Positions 13,501 through 23,387 of a stretch of DNA of 64,000 nucleotides are shown here, in pieces. Each line of letters begins with the position of its first letter. The first letter of the stretch is position 1. The notes under the pieces were generated by a model. That model was not told the DNA's origin, ran no database searches, and worked only from the letters and a program-made list of their open reading frames with translations. Source of the DNA: Trichoplax sp. H2 (taxonomy: Eukaryota > Placozoa > Uniplacotomia > Trichoplacea); the NCBI GenBank assembly GCA_003344405.1, contig NOWV01000173.1:62001-126000 (forward strand), read 5' to 3'. The position numbers were made by a program, and so were the translations under genes.

Positions 13501-16500
13501 ACATCCATGTGCAACACAAGCTGGAGGTCGAGCAGTCTGTAAATTTGTTAATGGATTTGCTACCTGTCAATGTCCTGAAGATTATAGCGGATACAACTGT
13601 TTATTTTGTAAGTTTGCATCTTCAATTCTTCAATATTAAGGAATTTCATCTGATGCCGTCAAAAAATTCATTTAACAACCTATTGCTTTTAAAAGAAAAT
13701 ATTTAATTTGCGTTCTTTTCTCTTTATTCTAATGAAAGTAAAATGATTTCGTTATATTTCAGATTCAAGACTGATAGGGATTCGTCTGGTAGCTGGTAAT
13801 AAATATAATATAGGAACCGTAGAAATTTACAAGGGCAATAAATGGAGTAGAATTTGCTCGCAAAATTGGCAGTTCAGCCATGCACGTGTGGCATGCCGTC
13901 AGCTTGGATTTATGGATGCACAACTTCGAACCCAATGCTGCAGTAATCTGGAAGATCCATTAATATCCAAAGTCATGAGCGGGATTAACTGCACAGGGAA
14001 TGAGCCTAATCTCAATGATTGTAGCCAAAACCACGTAGAAAGTAACATTTCATCCTGCTCTAAAAGTGCAGCAATATATTGCATAGGTACACCCTTTACA
14101 TTGTAAGTTTAAAAAAGAATCCTATCAATAAAATAGTAATATTAATACTTTTTTAATAACGAACAGATAGTCCACTGGATTCCAATTTGAGCAACTTAAC
14201 TTCACTATCAGCTAGGTAAGAGCTTGGTAGAATCATTTGTTGAGTATGAAAAATTTAAATTTGCTATAGTATGGTACTCTAATACGTTTAAGAATTAATT
14301 GAACAATTTCGTGAGATTGTAAGTTAGATCATTAGCACTGATCATCATTTATGCGCCCTTCTAGCTTTCTAATACTCTTGTAATACTTTACCAAATTGCT
14401 ATAAACTTAACTTTTGTTAACTATTATGTTGGTCTCCAAATCCACGAATTTGAAATTTAGCTACAAGTGCGAATCCGGTAAGATTATACTTTCACCTACG
14501 TAGTGATAGTGTTTACTTATGATACAGCTTCATAATACTTTTTCTGTATAATATATAACAGAATAAGGGCTACTTATTTGAAAATCATTTACTAGCAAGA
14601 AGTAATTAATATCAACTGATTTGCATTTTTAGATATAAATCCTTGCTTAAGTTCACCATGCGGGCGAGTTAGTGCAACTTGTGTCAACGTACTGAAACCC
14701 TTCAGAGGATATGCCTGTCTATGCGAGAACGGATATTGGAATGGATATCAATGTGTTAACGGTAGTGTAAATTCTTCATAAACTACGTCTTTTAATTTTC
14801 AATTTGCCGTGGCTAAATGTTCTGCTCAATCATTAACCATCCACGAAGGAAGTATCCATATGATCTCTGCAACACACGTTTGATACACTTATTCACCTTT
14901 TTCATTTCAACAGATGTAGTTTTAACTACTGTTACCCTGAAAGCAAGTACAAATACAGTAGCAATTGGTCAAAGGTTATTATTAGAATGTGTTGCATACG
15001 CTATTCCATTGCCAAAAATATCATGGCTCAAAGATGGCCAAATAATAATCAATTCCTGGATTAAAGTCATAAAAAATGATACAGTATCGGTTAAAAATGG
15101 CTCCAGGTCAACCTTAGAAATTAAATCTATAACGCTCGGCGATAACGGCAATTATTCTTGCATTGCCAAAGATGAAGTCTTTGATAGGATCGTTCAGAGC
15201 AACCAAGAAGCGATAGGTCATTCTATTTTAAAATATTACAAACTTGTTGTAATTTCTATTAAATGAAAGGAAATTTTGCTTTTCCAAATGGTACCGCTAT
15301 AGTCAGTGACTATTAAACAGGTTTTCTTCAATTTCGAAATTTAGGCTTTACTTGTTCTCCCGCATACTGTTCTAATAGAGGAAATTGCACGATTACTGGT
15401 GGAAAATTTGTTTGCAGGTATACATTAATTAAACAATCCGATAGCAAAAGAGGCCTATCAATCAGATACCGTAGATTAAACAGAGTTTACAAGAAAAAAA
15501 TGTGCAATATAATCAATTTAATCGTATCTATTTTACATTCCGTTCTTTTACAGTAATTGCACCTTCGGCTATGGAGGATCCTATTGTAATACATTGCTAC
15601 CTTGTAAGTAGTGAAATAGAAGTAAAGATATTACTGCATTTCTAGTGCATGAAAGATGCCTATATCCTCGATGTGTCTATAAGCCTAACCTACTATTCTT
15701 ATTTAATATCAAAGCGCAAGTTTTATTAAAGATGAAACTTTATAATTTAGTAAAAATTTAAAATTGTAAATATATTTATTGCAGTTAATTTGTTATTTTA
15801 AAAGCATCGATATAGGCTTATATGTTTGAGGGTAGTTCTTGCTTGAATTAATAAAGTTAGCCATAGTTATTCTAGACATTAAATTTATTCATTATTTATT
15901 TTAACACATTATGCAGATGTGCCTTTAAGAAGTGCTCAACTTCAAACTAATGCAATATTGTATCGCCAATATGAATCTATCATCATACAATGCTCCATTA
16001 TTGCTTATCCCGTGCCGATTGTGCTTTGGATGAAAAATAATTCTGTGATTCGACAGGAAAATAACGTATCAATGTCTAAAATGACCAATGACAATAATTA
16101 CTACGAGTTAAAATCAACATTAATCATTCGTAGCGCTTCTATTTTGGATGCTGGTAGTTATGCATGTCATGTAAAAGATACTCATTTTAATAAAACTATA
16201 AAAAGCGACAGCATTAATATCGGTAAGAATGCTTTCACTTATTTTAATATTAAAATACAATATATAGAAATTATCGTAATAATCGCAGTTTAAATGAATT
16301 TCTATCATTATGGTAATAGCAGGACTGTAAATAGTATTTGCATTTACTCTCCGTAGATGTTGGCATAACCCTTGAATCCGTTCAAATTCAAGCCAATACT
16401 TCCAATTATTTCTTTGGTTTGCCACTTAGCATTGAGTGCAAAGCCAGGTCATATCCGCCATCCAACGTGACGTGGATCAAAAATAATCTTCCAGTAAAAC

Positions 16501-19075
16501 CGAGAAATAATTCCTATATCATCATCGCGAATGATCCTGCTAAATATTTGGCTACATCAATCCTATTAATAAATCAACTATCTACGGAAGATAATGGAAA
16601 ATACCAGTGTATTGCCAACGATACCTTTAATCATAATCTGCTGGAGACTACACCATGGATTATAAGTACTTATTTGTACAGATAAATTGATAGTCATGTT
16701 TGTTGCACAATCGATATTGTATAATTAAAATTTCAAACATCTGGTAGTGCTAACTCAAAAATTAATTGCCTTCACCTAATTAGAAGTAACATGTCCACCA
16801 AATTTCTGTCGGCATGGAGGACATTGTTCTATTAGCGGCAGTAGCCTAATATGCAGGTATTCAAATCAAGATACAATATTCTTGGAGATTATTAAAATAT
16901 TTCAAATAATTTATGGTTACAGCAATTGACACTGCAATTTAATTGATATACAGTTTACGATATGAAGAATTCATTTGCGATCGTAATCAGTCCAATCCTT
17001 TAGCTTCGATAATGATCACTATTAGACAGTGAAAATAATTTCATATTACAAATTGTCTAATATTACCCTATAAAAATAAGTAAATGTAGAAAATTCTTAA
17101 TTTAAGCTTCACATAAAAGGAATTCGTTGCAAAGAGACAACTATGTATAATAATCGCAGAAAAACAAAATTCTTTTACGTGCGAATTATTCATTATTTTA
17201 TAAACGGATTTCTGATCAGATGCTTTACTTCTATATTAAAATGCAATGAAATGATAAAATGAATTCTTAAATTTCGTATTAGCTTGCGATTAGATCATAA
17301 CGGTTAAAGTATTGTAAATTACATTATATTATCCCACGTAGCGTCACAGCATTTTTTTATCTTCAGTCAACTTTTTTATTCTATAATATATTTATATATA
17401 TAGCTGCAGCGCCGATTATACCGGAAGTTTCTGTGAAACTATTATACCAAGTAAATTTAGATTTACGAAATGGAATTATTTAAATTTGAAGACCGTTCTT
17501 TAGTATTCTGATAACAGGATTTTGAAAAGTATTTTAGTGTAGTAACTTTGTCCATTTTCATCTTTACTAAGTAATCTTAAAGCCTTTTCAGTATTTCAAG
17601 TATCCAATCTAACATCATTTTAAAATATATTGGTTTCTCTATCTCAGATATTCCTGCCAATAATGTCCGGCTTATTTCAAATTCGACCTTATTTAAAGTT
17701 GACTCTTACGTTAGTCTAAGCTGTCAAGTAATCGCCCGACCAAGACCAATATTTACCTGGATCAAAGATAATATTCCAATACGTCTAAAGAATCATACTG
17801 AAATTGATACTAAAGATTCCTCGTCGAAAAATACTTACATTTCAATACTATATTTTAATCCGCTAATGCTGGGCGATAATGGAATTTATCAATGCCTTGT
17901 TAATGATACCGTCAATAATAAGTTTATACAGAGTGCTACTATGAATATCAGTAAGATTTTATCGACTATAATGCAATATTTTATTAGCTACCAGAATTAC
18001 GTAAATATTTCAATATAATAGAACTATTAAGGATGATACTATAGTATCAAATACGAAACATTTATATCTATAGTTGAATAAATGGCAGGTTATGATAAAT
18101 TATAGCAGTTTGTAACGAATTCGATTATATTATTATTTTAGGTTTTACCTGCTCAGCTGGATATTGTAGTTATGCAGGCAAATGCAAGATATTATCATAT
18201 AATAGGCCAAGCTGCAGGTGAATTTATATATTCTTTGTCTTACGGTATTTCAGACTAACGTAAATATTTTAATCAATTTTACCAATCACAGCATTCTAGT
18301 ATTAATTAACGTCAGGATTTCTGGCTGATATTGTTTATTTTACTTCAATACTTAGTTGTAATAACGGATATGAAGGAAATCATTGTCAAAAAATATTTTC
18401 CGGACTAAGTAGTAAGCATTTACATGACATAAGTAACTTAATCATTCAATATTATAGTGCAATGCTGTGATCGACTGTCATAGTCAGATATTAACGAATT
18501 TATGTCTGAATTAACTATTGCAACATATTTTGCAACCAGCGGGAAGTTATATCGGAATAGCTACTGGCGTTATTGCAGCCTGTCTTTTAGTAGGAGTTAT
18601 CATAATTTACTTCAATAAATATCGAAAGTAAGTATAATATTAATCTGAATGGCTTACTTTTAGCTGGTGATATGCTTATCCTATCAAGTATAAGCCACTT
18701 ACAGATACAATAATTTTCCAAAAAGTAATATAAACCTTGATAATTAAGGTCATTAATGACATTATCTCCACATCTTTTAGAGGCCAAAAATTTGGATGTA
18801 CCTGGAGTTTTAGATCGCAGAACACCAGCTCAGGTAATTTAGTGAGATAGCGGCTGAACAAATTGTTACGTTTTTCAGTATAGCATTATATTGCAACTGC
18901 TTAGACTATACCTTTGATATACGAGCAGTTAGTAATTTTGTCAAAATTTCAACTTTATTCCAAATATTCGAAATTTCTCAATAGATTTTTGCATTGTTTT
19001 TTGGGTATAGGTGGATTGACTCAACTAGACCTGAAAGTATTAGTAGATAATGATCACGCTACTCTGGACGAATAA
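2530..19075 (+). CDS. Giant SRCR/EGF/Ig-domain single-pass transmembrane receptor (5' end not found)
   Basis: Multi-exon gene; at least about 2,660 residues are encoded here. Exons: 2530-2643, 3114-3263, 3412-3543, 3747-3869, 3962-4078, 4441-4551, 4834-5154, 5328-5462, 5773-6123, 6226-6477, 6584-6919, 7145-7258, 7479-7799, 7985-8323, 8570-8701, 8829-9161, 9473-9718, 9948-10289, 10539-10658, 10821-11144, 11315-11425, 11519-11833, 11950-12072, 12279-12404, 12649-12873, 13040-13147, 13227-13349, 13482-13607, 13763-14086, 14167-14215, 14461-14477, 14633-14761, 14914-15216, 15345-15417, 15554-15603, 15917-16222, 16357-16665, 16784-16856, 17404-17450, 17648-17950, 18142-18217, 18356-18411, 18540-18627, 18781-18833, 19011-19075. 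Nearly every exon is a multiple of three with phase 1 ends, the signature of shuffled extracellular modules, and the exons join into one open frame. The architecture predicts a large extracellular region, one membrane helix and a short tail. Function is unknown; adhesion or recognition is inference. Not recognised as a named orthologue; transcript support is needed to exclude two adjacent genes. Confidence 0.8.
4834..13607 (+). other. Alternating SRCR and EGF module block (SRCR 1-10)
   Basis: SRCR exons start at 4834, 5773, 6584, 7479, 7985, 8829, 9948, 10821, 11519 and 12649 (the last continues at 13040). They carry family landmarks such as W-G-x-x-C, the V-x-C-x-Q/H-L-G-Y/F core and the C-x-x-x-E-x-x-L-x-x-C region. 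Between them lie EGF exons at 5328, 6226 (two EGFs), 7145, 8570, 9473, 10539, 11315, 11950, 12279, 13227 and 13482. The first EGF of the 9473 exon has only four visible cysteines, so it is degenerate or misjoined; its acceptor at 9471-9472 was chosen because it alone keeps phase 1. SRCR 4 and 5 are adjacent without an EGF between them. Confidence 0.85.
13763..14761 (+). other. SRCR 11, two tiny linker exons and an EGF-like exon
   Basis: SRCR 11 is 13763-14086 (108 codons). A Ser/Asn/Leu-rich linker follows in two small exons: 14167-14215 (49 nt, phase 1 to 2) and 14461-14477 (17 nt, phase 2 to 1). Neither is a multiple of three, but together they give 66 nt and return the gene to phase 1 for the EGF-like exon 14633-14761. 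The SRCR and EGF exons are firm. The two small exons rest on splice signals and complementary phases only; skipping both also keeps the frame. Confidence 0.6.
14914..18411 (+). other. Four Ig domains alternating with split-exon EGF modules
   Basis: Ig exons are 14914-15216, 15917-16222, 16357-16665 and 17648-17950, each about 101-103 codons and phase 1 at both ends. They show the I-set pattern: an early Cys, P-x-x-x-W about ten residues later, and the D-x-G-x-Y-x-C motif near the end. EGF modules are each split in two: 15345-15417 + 15554-15603, 16784-16856 + 17404-17450, and 18142-18217 + 18356-18411. In all three the intron is phase 2 and lies directly after the same cysteine. Ig 2 and Ig 3 are adjacent. 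The donor after Ig 1 (GTCATT) is weak. Confidence 0.85.
18540..19075 (+). other. Transmembrane exon and short cytoplasmic tail of the receptor
   Basis: Exon 18540-18627 encodes one hydrophobic helix of about 22 residues, starting at Y-I-G-I-A-T-G and ending I-I-I-Y-F, followed at once by basic residues (K-Y-R-K), the expected stop-transfer signal of a type I protein. Exon 18781-18833 adds about 18 residues. The last exon is either 19011-19075, after a strong pyrimidine tract, giving 20 more residues and a TAA, or a short alternative at 18879 where the frame closes almost at once and leaves a C-terminus T-S-S-V. AATAAA at 19340-19345 is a plausible poly(A) signal. The tail shows no kinase, TIR or ITAM motif. 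Confidence 0.65.
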
Positions 19076-20731
19076 ATTGTCAATAGAAACACTTTTTTGA
19101 ACAGAGCAATATCTAAATATCTGTTGGCAAATTATTAAGCGATACTGTACTGTAGATTCAAAATTTTTATACTAGATAATCTATTTCTTATCAAATCGGA
19201 AGATACGTCCCTGAAAATGTCTAAAATTTAGTCTAAGGCCTGGCAATAAGACAATATATTTTCGCAAAATGCGCTCGTCACAATTGCTTAAAGTTAGCTT
19301 GACAATTCTAGTTATGCATAGTCCTACCTTTTAGACTACAATAAAGCAGTATATGAATCAACTGGACTATATTTAAGCTTAAAACAACTTATTCGAACTC
19401 GATTTTATGTAAACTAATGAGATTAGAATTAAGTATTTGAAAAGTTTATTGGTCTATCTCTCTCATATGTTTTAATAACCTGTTGTTCGATTGTTTCTCT
19501 TATTTTATTTGATGTTAAAGTTTCGCTAAGTTGACTAGAGTGCAACGAAAGATGAATTAAAATTATTAAAATTTAGTAGCTTGATCCCTACATTTCACAT
19601 TTCGTTACATTATTATTAAGTAGATAGTTTATTCCTCTTCTTTTTCAATTATTTGGAATTTTGTACGCTAACAGCTTCAAGTCAATAGGAAAAATGATCC
19701 TTATAAATTAGCATTTCAATGCATAGCATATATCAAGTGAAGATGTAAGATTTGATAAGTACGGTCGATATCATGCATACAAAAGTCTGACTAGTTTAAA
19801 TACGCTAATAACTTTTTTTATCTATCTCTTAATTTTTCAATGATAAGCAAGTTGACTCAATATGTTGAAATACAATATTCTTATTTCGATTTCATAGCTA
19901 AATCTCAGTTTCACAATTCGTATGAACTTTTCTATTAGGTAATAAGGTTGAAGCATTTCATGGAGGGTTAAAAATTTAGAATAAACTGAGTACAATAATA
20001 ACTATATAAGCGAAATTTTTGGAAAAAAACTAACAACAACGCAAGCAATATGAGCGGAGATTTAGAATAAATTAAGCACAATAAAGATTAATTACCCTAC
20101 TGATCACATGTATAATGGGAACTAATTAGAACTATTAACCAATTAGGCCTCTAGTAAATCAAAGGGTATCCATGATCTTCAGATTAAGTTATTGCACTAT
20201 TTGTAAGGCCAGGAAAATAATTAGGATTATAAATGATTCGTGACAAGATTACACAATACGTTTATTTACATTATTGCCAGTGCCAGATGAAAATATTTAC
20301 AGTAGATTGGATGGATTCTAAATTTTGCACCCACAGTCTTATAAGAATGCTTTATCTTACAAATTGTAATTAGAACATGAGCAAACATCACTTAGTTCCT
20401 ACCCCAAGTCCATTCAAAGTTTAATTTCTGTTACACTGTATCAAACAAATCTTGTTTAATTTCATTTCTTGAATTGTTTATAGAGTGTTCAACAATCAAT
20501 GCAAAGTTCTAAAGGTTGTTGTTGCTAGTATTTTATATGCAGTTAGTTGGTTAGTTAGTTAAGGAGTTAAATGTAGTCGATAGAAATAGAATTTCTGTGT
20601 CATATTCGTTAAGGGAGTAAAGAAACAGCATAGCAAGAATATTTCTGGATAGAATTGAACAAAATTGAATTGTTTAAAGATCATAGTTCTCAACATTAAT
20701 TACACTCCTATTCGTTGTAAGCATAACCAAT
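19076..20731. other. Intergenic, no gene seen
   Basis: Low-complexity AT-rich sequence with no supported exon. It contains the probable 3' UTR of the receptor (AATAAA at 19340-19345) and a short run of TTAG-type tetramers near 20540-20570. Confidence 0.6.
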
Positions 20732-21070
20732 ATGGAAGATGGTAAAGAGATTGATGAAACAGTTGAAGTTAATTATAAACGAATCTTGCATGAACTTCAA
20801 ATCGAAGAAATTATGTTTGACTAGAGAGCAAATCAAGTCTTGTCAGATTCGCAAGTCCAAAATTTGAGGAACTCAAATAAAGATAAAGAGAGAATATATG
20901 AATTTATCAGCTTCCTGAAATAGAAAAAGAAAGCGGACCTTTATAATTTTTGTCAGGCTTTAATCCCTCATGAAGAATTCTCTATAAGTGAATTGGTTGA
21001 AGACTTGAAAATTCAAGCTGATGAAGCCTTTCAAAAGGGTATCAATCAATTATATACAATATGTGATTAG
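20732..21070 (+). pseudogene. CARD/death-fold-like relic with in-frame stops
   Basis: From ATG 20732 one frame runs 113 codons to TAG 21068-21070 and is broken by TAG at codon 31 (20822-20824) and codon 64 (20921-20923). Across the stops the translation reads like a CARD: helix-1-type L-H-E-L, a helix-3-type L-S-D-S-Q-V start, a charged K-D-K-E-R stretch, then L-Y-N-F-C-Q-A-L, comparable to the F-x-x-F-x-x-A-L of helix 5 in Apaf-1/caspase CARDs. Neither stop sits in a plausible intron. I infer a dead remnant of a CARD-containing gene; assignment to CARD rather than another death fold is by eye. All three stops are TAG, which may be chance. Confidence 0.5.
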
Positions 21071-21484
21071 TTGTGGAAGACTTTGCTTTTATTACGAAAG
21101 CCACATATTATAGTATTCTAAAGAGCGAATTTGCTTAAAAAATATAAGTTACTAGATAAAGTATTGATGCAGTTTTGGTTGGCAGTAATATACTGTAGAG
21201 ACTTGATACTACATCATTTATGTTTATCACAAGTATTTTGTTAGTGCATTGTGAACATTTATTTTAGTCGTGTTAAGTAGGTTATTAATGGAGACGGTAC
21301 GTGTAAATGATAAAACTAGCATATTGAGTATTATAATTATTATTGTTTCTTTCAGGTGACTACGGTTAACACATTAGCTGTAAATAAGGATTCATTAGAA
21401 TTCCTTGAATTGATTGGTTTTGTAATCTAACACTGTTAACTAACTCGTTTATCTATTTGACTTATACTAATTTCTGTTTTGAAG

Positions 21485-21756
21485 CCTCATAGTAAGCCTA
21501 TGAGGAAAGTAACGAATATTTGCTTTCATTAATAGTGTGCATGAAGGTTGTAGTGCCACAACTATAAAAGGACATGGCAGATTACTGCAATTTTAATCTT
21601 ATTTTGTTTAATTTCATTAATCAACAACCCTAATAAACTATAGTATTTTTTTATCCCTTCGGAGTGATCTCGCTGTGAGACCGTCAAGCACCCTGATCCC
21701 AACCAACTGACCGTTGAAGAAGGCAGTTGTTTACGGTAGAATTGGGCAAATTCTAC
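21485..21756. repeat. Cluster of four short inverted repeats
   Basis: Four inverted repeats lie within 272 bp: CCTCATAG/CTATGAGG with a 5-nt loop (21485-21505), TCTC/GAGA with a 5-nt loop (21668-21680), AACTG/CAGTT enclosing a further CC/GG pair (21705-21728) and GTAGAATT/AATTCTAC with loop GGGCA (21736-21756). The 21660-21720 part is less AT-rich than its surroundings. No tRNA, snRNA or 5S signature was recognised. Confidence 0.45.
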
Positions 21757-22955
21757 GTATACTAAAGTTGCATTATGCTTACTTGAATATACTACTTAGC
21801 TAAGTTTCCATACTTTCAAGTTACTTTATTCTAAATTTCGTAAGGGTCTAATAAAGGAAAAGCCAAATATTTTGTTTATAGCAGAAGTAAATACGGCTTC
21901 TCTAGTAGCATCCCAATATCCGAAAAGCCGGCAATCAGTAATACTTGAAAAATCGCAATATTCAGCCGCAAAAGAAACATCGTCAGGATTGACAGACAGC
22001 TGAAATTCATCCTCTTATGATGAATATTTAAGTTTTTAATTTTTAACATTTACCCGTAATATACCATGTAGATTTGAACTAAATCTCAGCTTCTGGCCAG
22101 AAGTCACAAAGATGCGATTGTTAACTTGCCTGAAGAACCTGAATTACCACCATTTGCAATGGATGAATACTGGCCCAGTCGATAGTTTCTCATAAGGATC
22201 AACAACAATATTTGCTTCTATGATCGATGCCACTTGAACATACGCAGAACATTCAAGTTTCCCGATCGTTCTTGTGGTGTACGGCATTTTAAGTTCAATG
22301 CTATCAATCATTTATTCTATGTGCAAACGATTTGAAAACGGGTCAAAATATTATTTTATTAACAGTGCACAGGGAAAGCTAATTTTGATTTTGTTTCATA
22401 CTACTTTGCAATTCTTTTTATTAGTTTTGGTTATAATGAATTTTACTGCGTACATTCTTTTATTACATAAATATTTCTATAGTTTCTTTCAGAAAAAATT
22501 CTGTTTCTTAGTGAAATATTATGATTTATCTATTTAAAACGTAAAATTTATTCCTCTTTCAAGTGAATGGATCAGTAATTTGTAGTGCCGTAGGTAATAA
22601 AAACTTGATAGAATTTCTACCAATTTTGAATATATGCTCTTTCAAATTAGATCTAGTATTTTGACATTACGAGTTTGCTTAAATATGTAAATTAAGTAAC
22701 ACTACTGCCCTTCATTTAAATGTTAATAGCATGTAGCTTGGCGTTCTTCCGAAATTAATTATCAGCAAGTTCATGAATTTTCAGAACCATCATTGGGGGT
22801 TGATTTTTAATTTTACTAGATATACTTAAAGAATATATCTGACCTTCAGTATCATGGGCTAATTTATCTTCATCAATTTTAAAGGAGTATTATTTTTCCA
22901 TCTAAAATTTCTTTTGCTGTCCTTTTCATTGTTCATCTCAAATAAAGTAAAGAAG

Positions 22956-23181
22956 CAATTTACCATGTAACATGGTTTAATTAATTTGCGTTTAATGTCT
23001 TAATTACGTTGCGATTTCTAATTAGGCTTTTCTATGTAAAGGTTTAATTATAAATGATATTATTGAAACAATTACCATGGAGCCTGGCTTAATTGATCTG
23101 TATTTAATACTTTAATTATGTTGCGATTTCTAGCTCGTCTTTAATATGTAAAGGTATAATTACAAATGATATTACCTTAAC
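22956..23181. repeat. Two-copy imperfect tandem repeat, period 113 bp
   Basis: Copy 1 starts at 22956 and copy 2 at 23069. They share landmarks in order: CAATT-TACCATG, the TTAATT-rich segment, GTTGCGATTTCTA, ATGTAAAGG and ATAATTA-AAATGATATTA. The repeat lies just upstream of the piggyBac-like gene but shows no terminal inverted repeat of such an element. Confidence 0.75.
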
Positions 23182-23387
23182 TAAACCAGCTTTAGACAGC
23201 CATAATACTATCCTATAATATTTACCATAATTAGCACGATAATAAATCATTAAGCGAAATATTCGTCAATGCTAGCATTTAGTCACTGAGTGCATAAGAG
23301 TAAGATTGACAGAAAATTTAGTCTACCTTTACGGCTATTAAGTGAAAGATTGGAAATCATTCAAAATCGGCGATTTGAACCAAAAAA

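Larger units (their letters stand above)
21071..23387. other. Intergenic; possible decayed coding fragments, hairpins and a small tandem repeat
   Basis: No convincing gene. Frame-open stretches at about 21883-21935 and 22090-22185 have splice-like edges; the second ends in a TAG after P-P-F-A-M-D-E-Y-W-P-S-R and could be a C-terminal exon of something unrecognised. An 87-codon hydrophobic frame at 22274-22537 has no family features. Hairpins (21485-21756) and a 113-bp repeat (22956-23181) are described separately. Confidence 0.4.

Noticed and set aside
22274-22537. 87-codon ORF resembling a membrane protein
   Set aside because: Phe/Ile/Leu/Tyr-rich translation typical of random AT-rich sequence; no homology or splice context.
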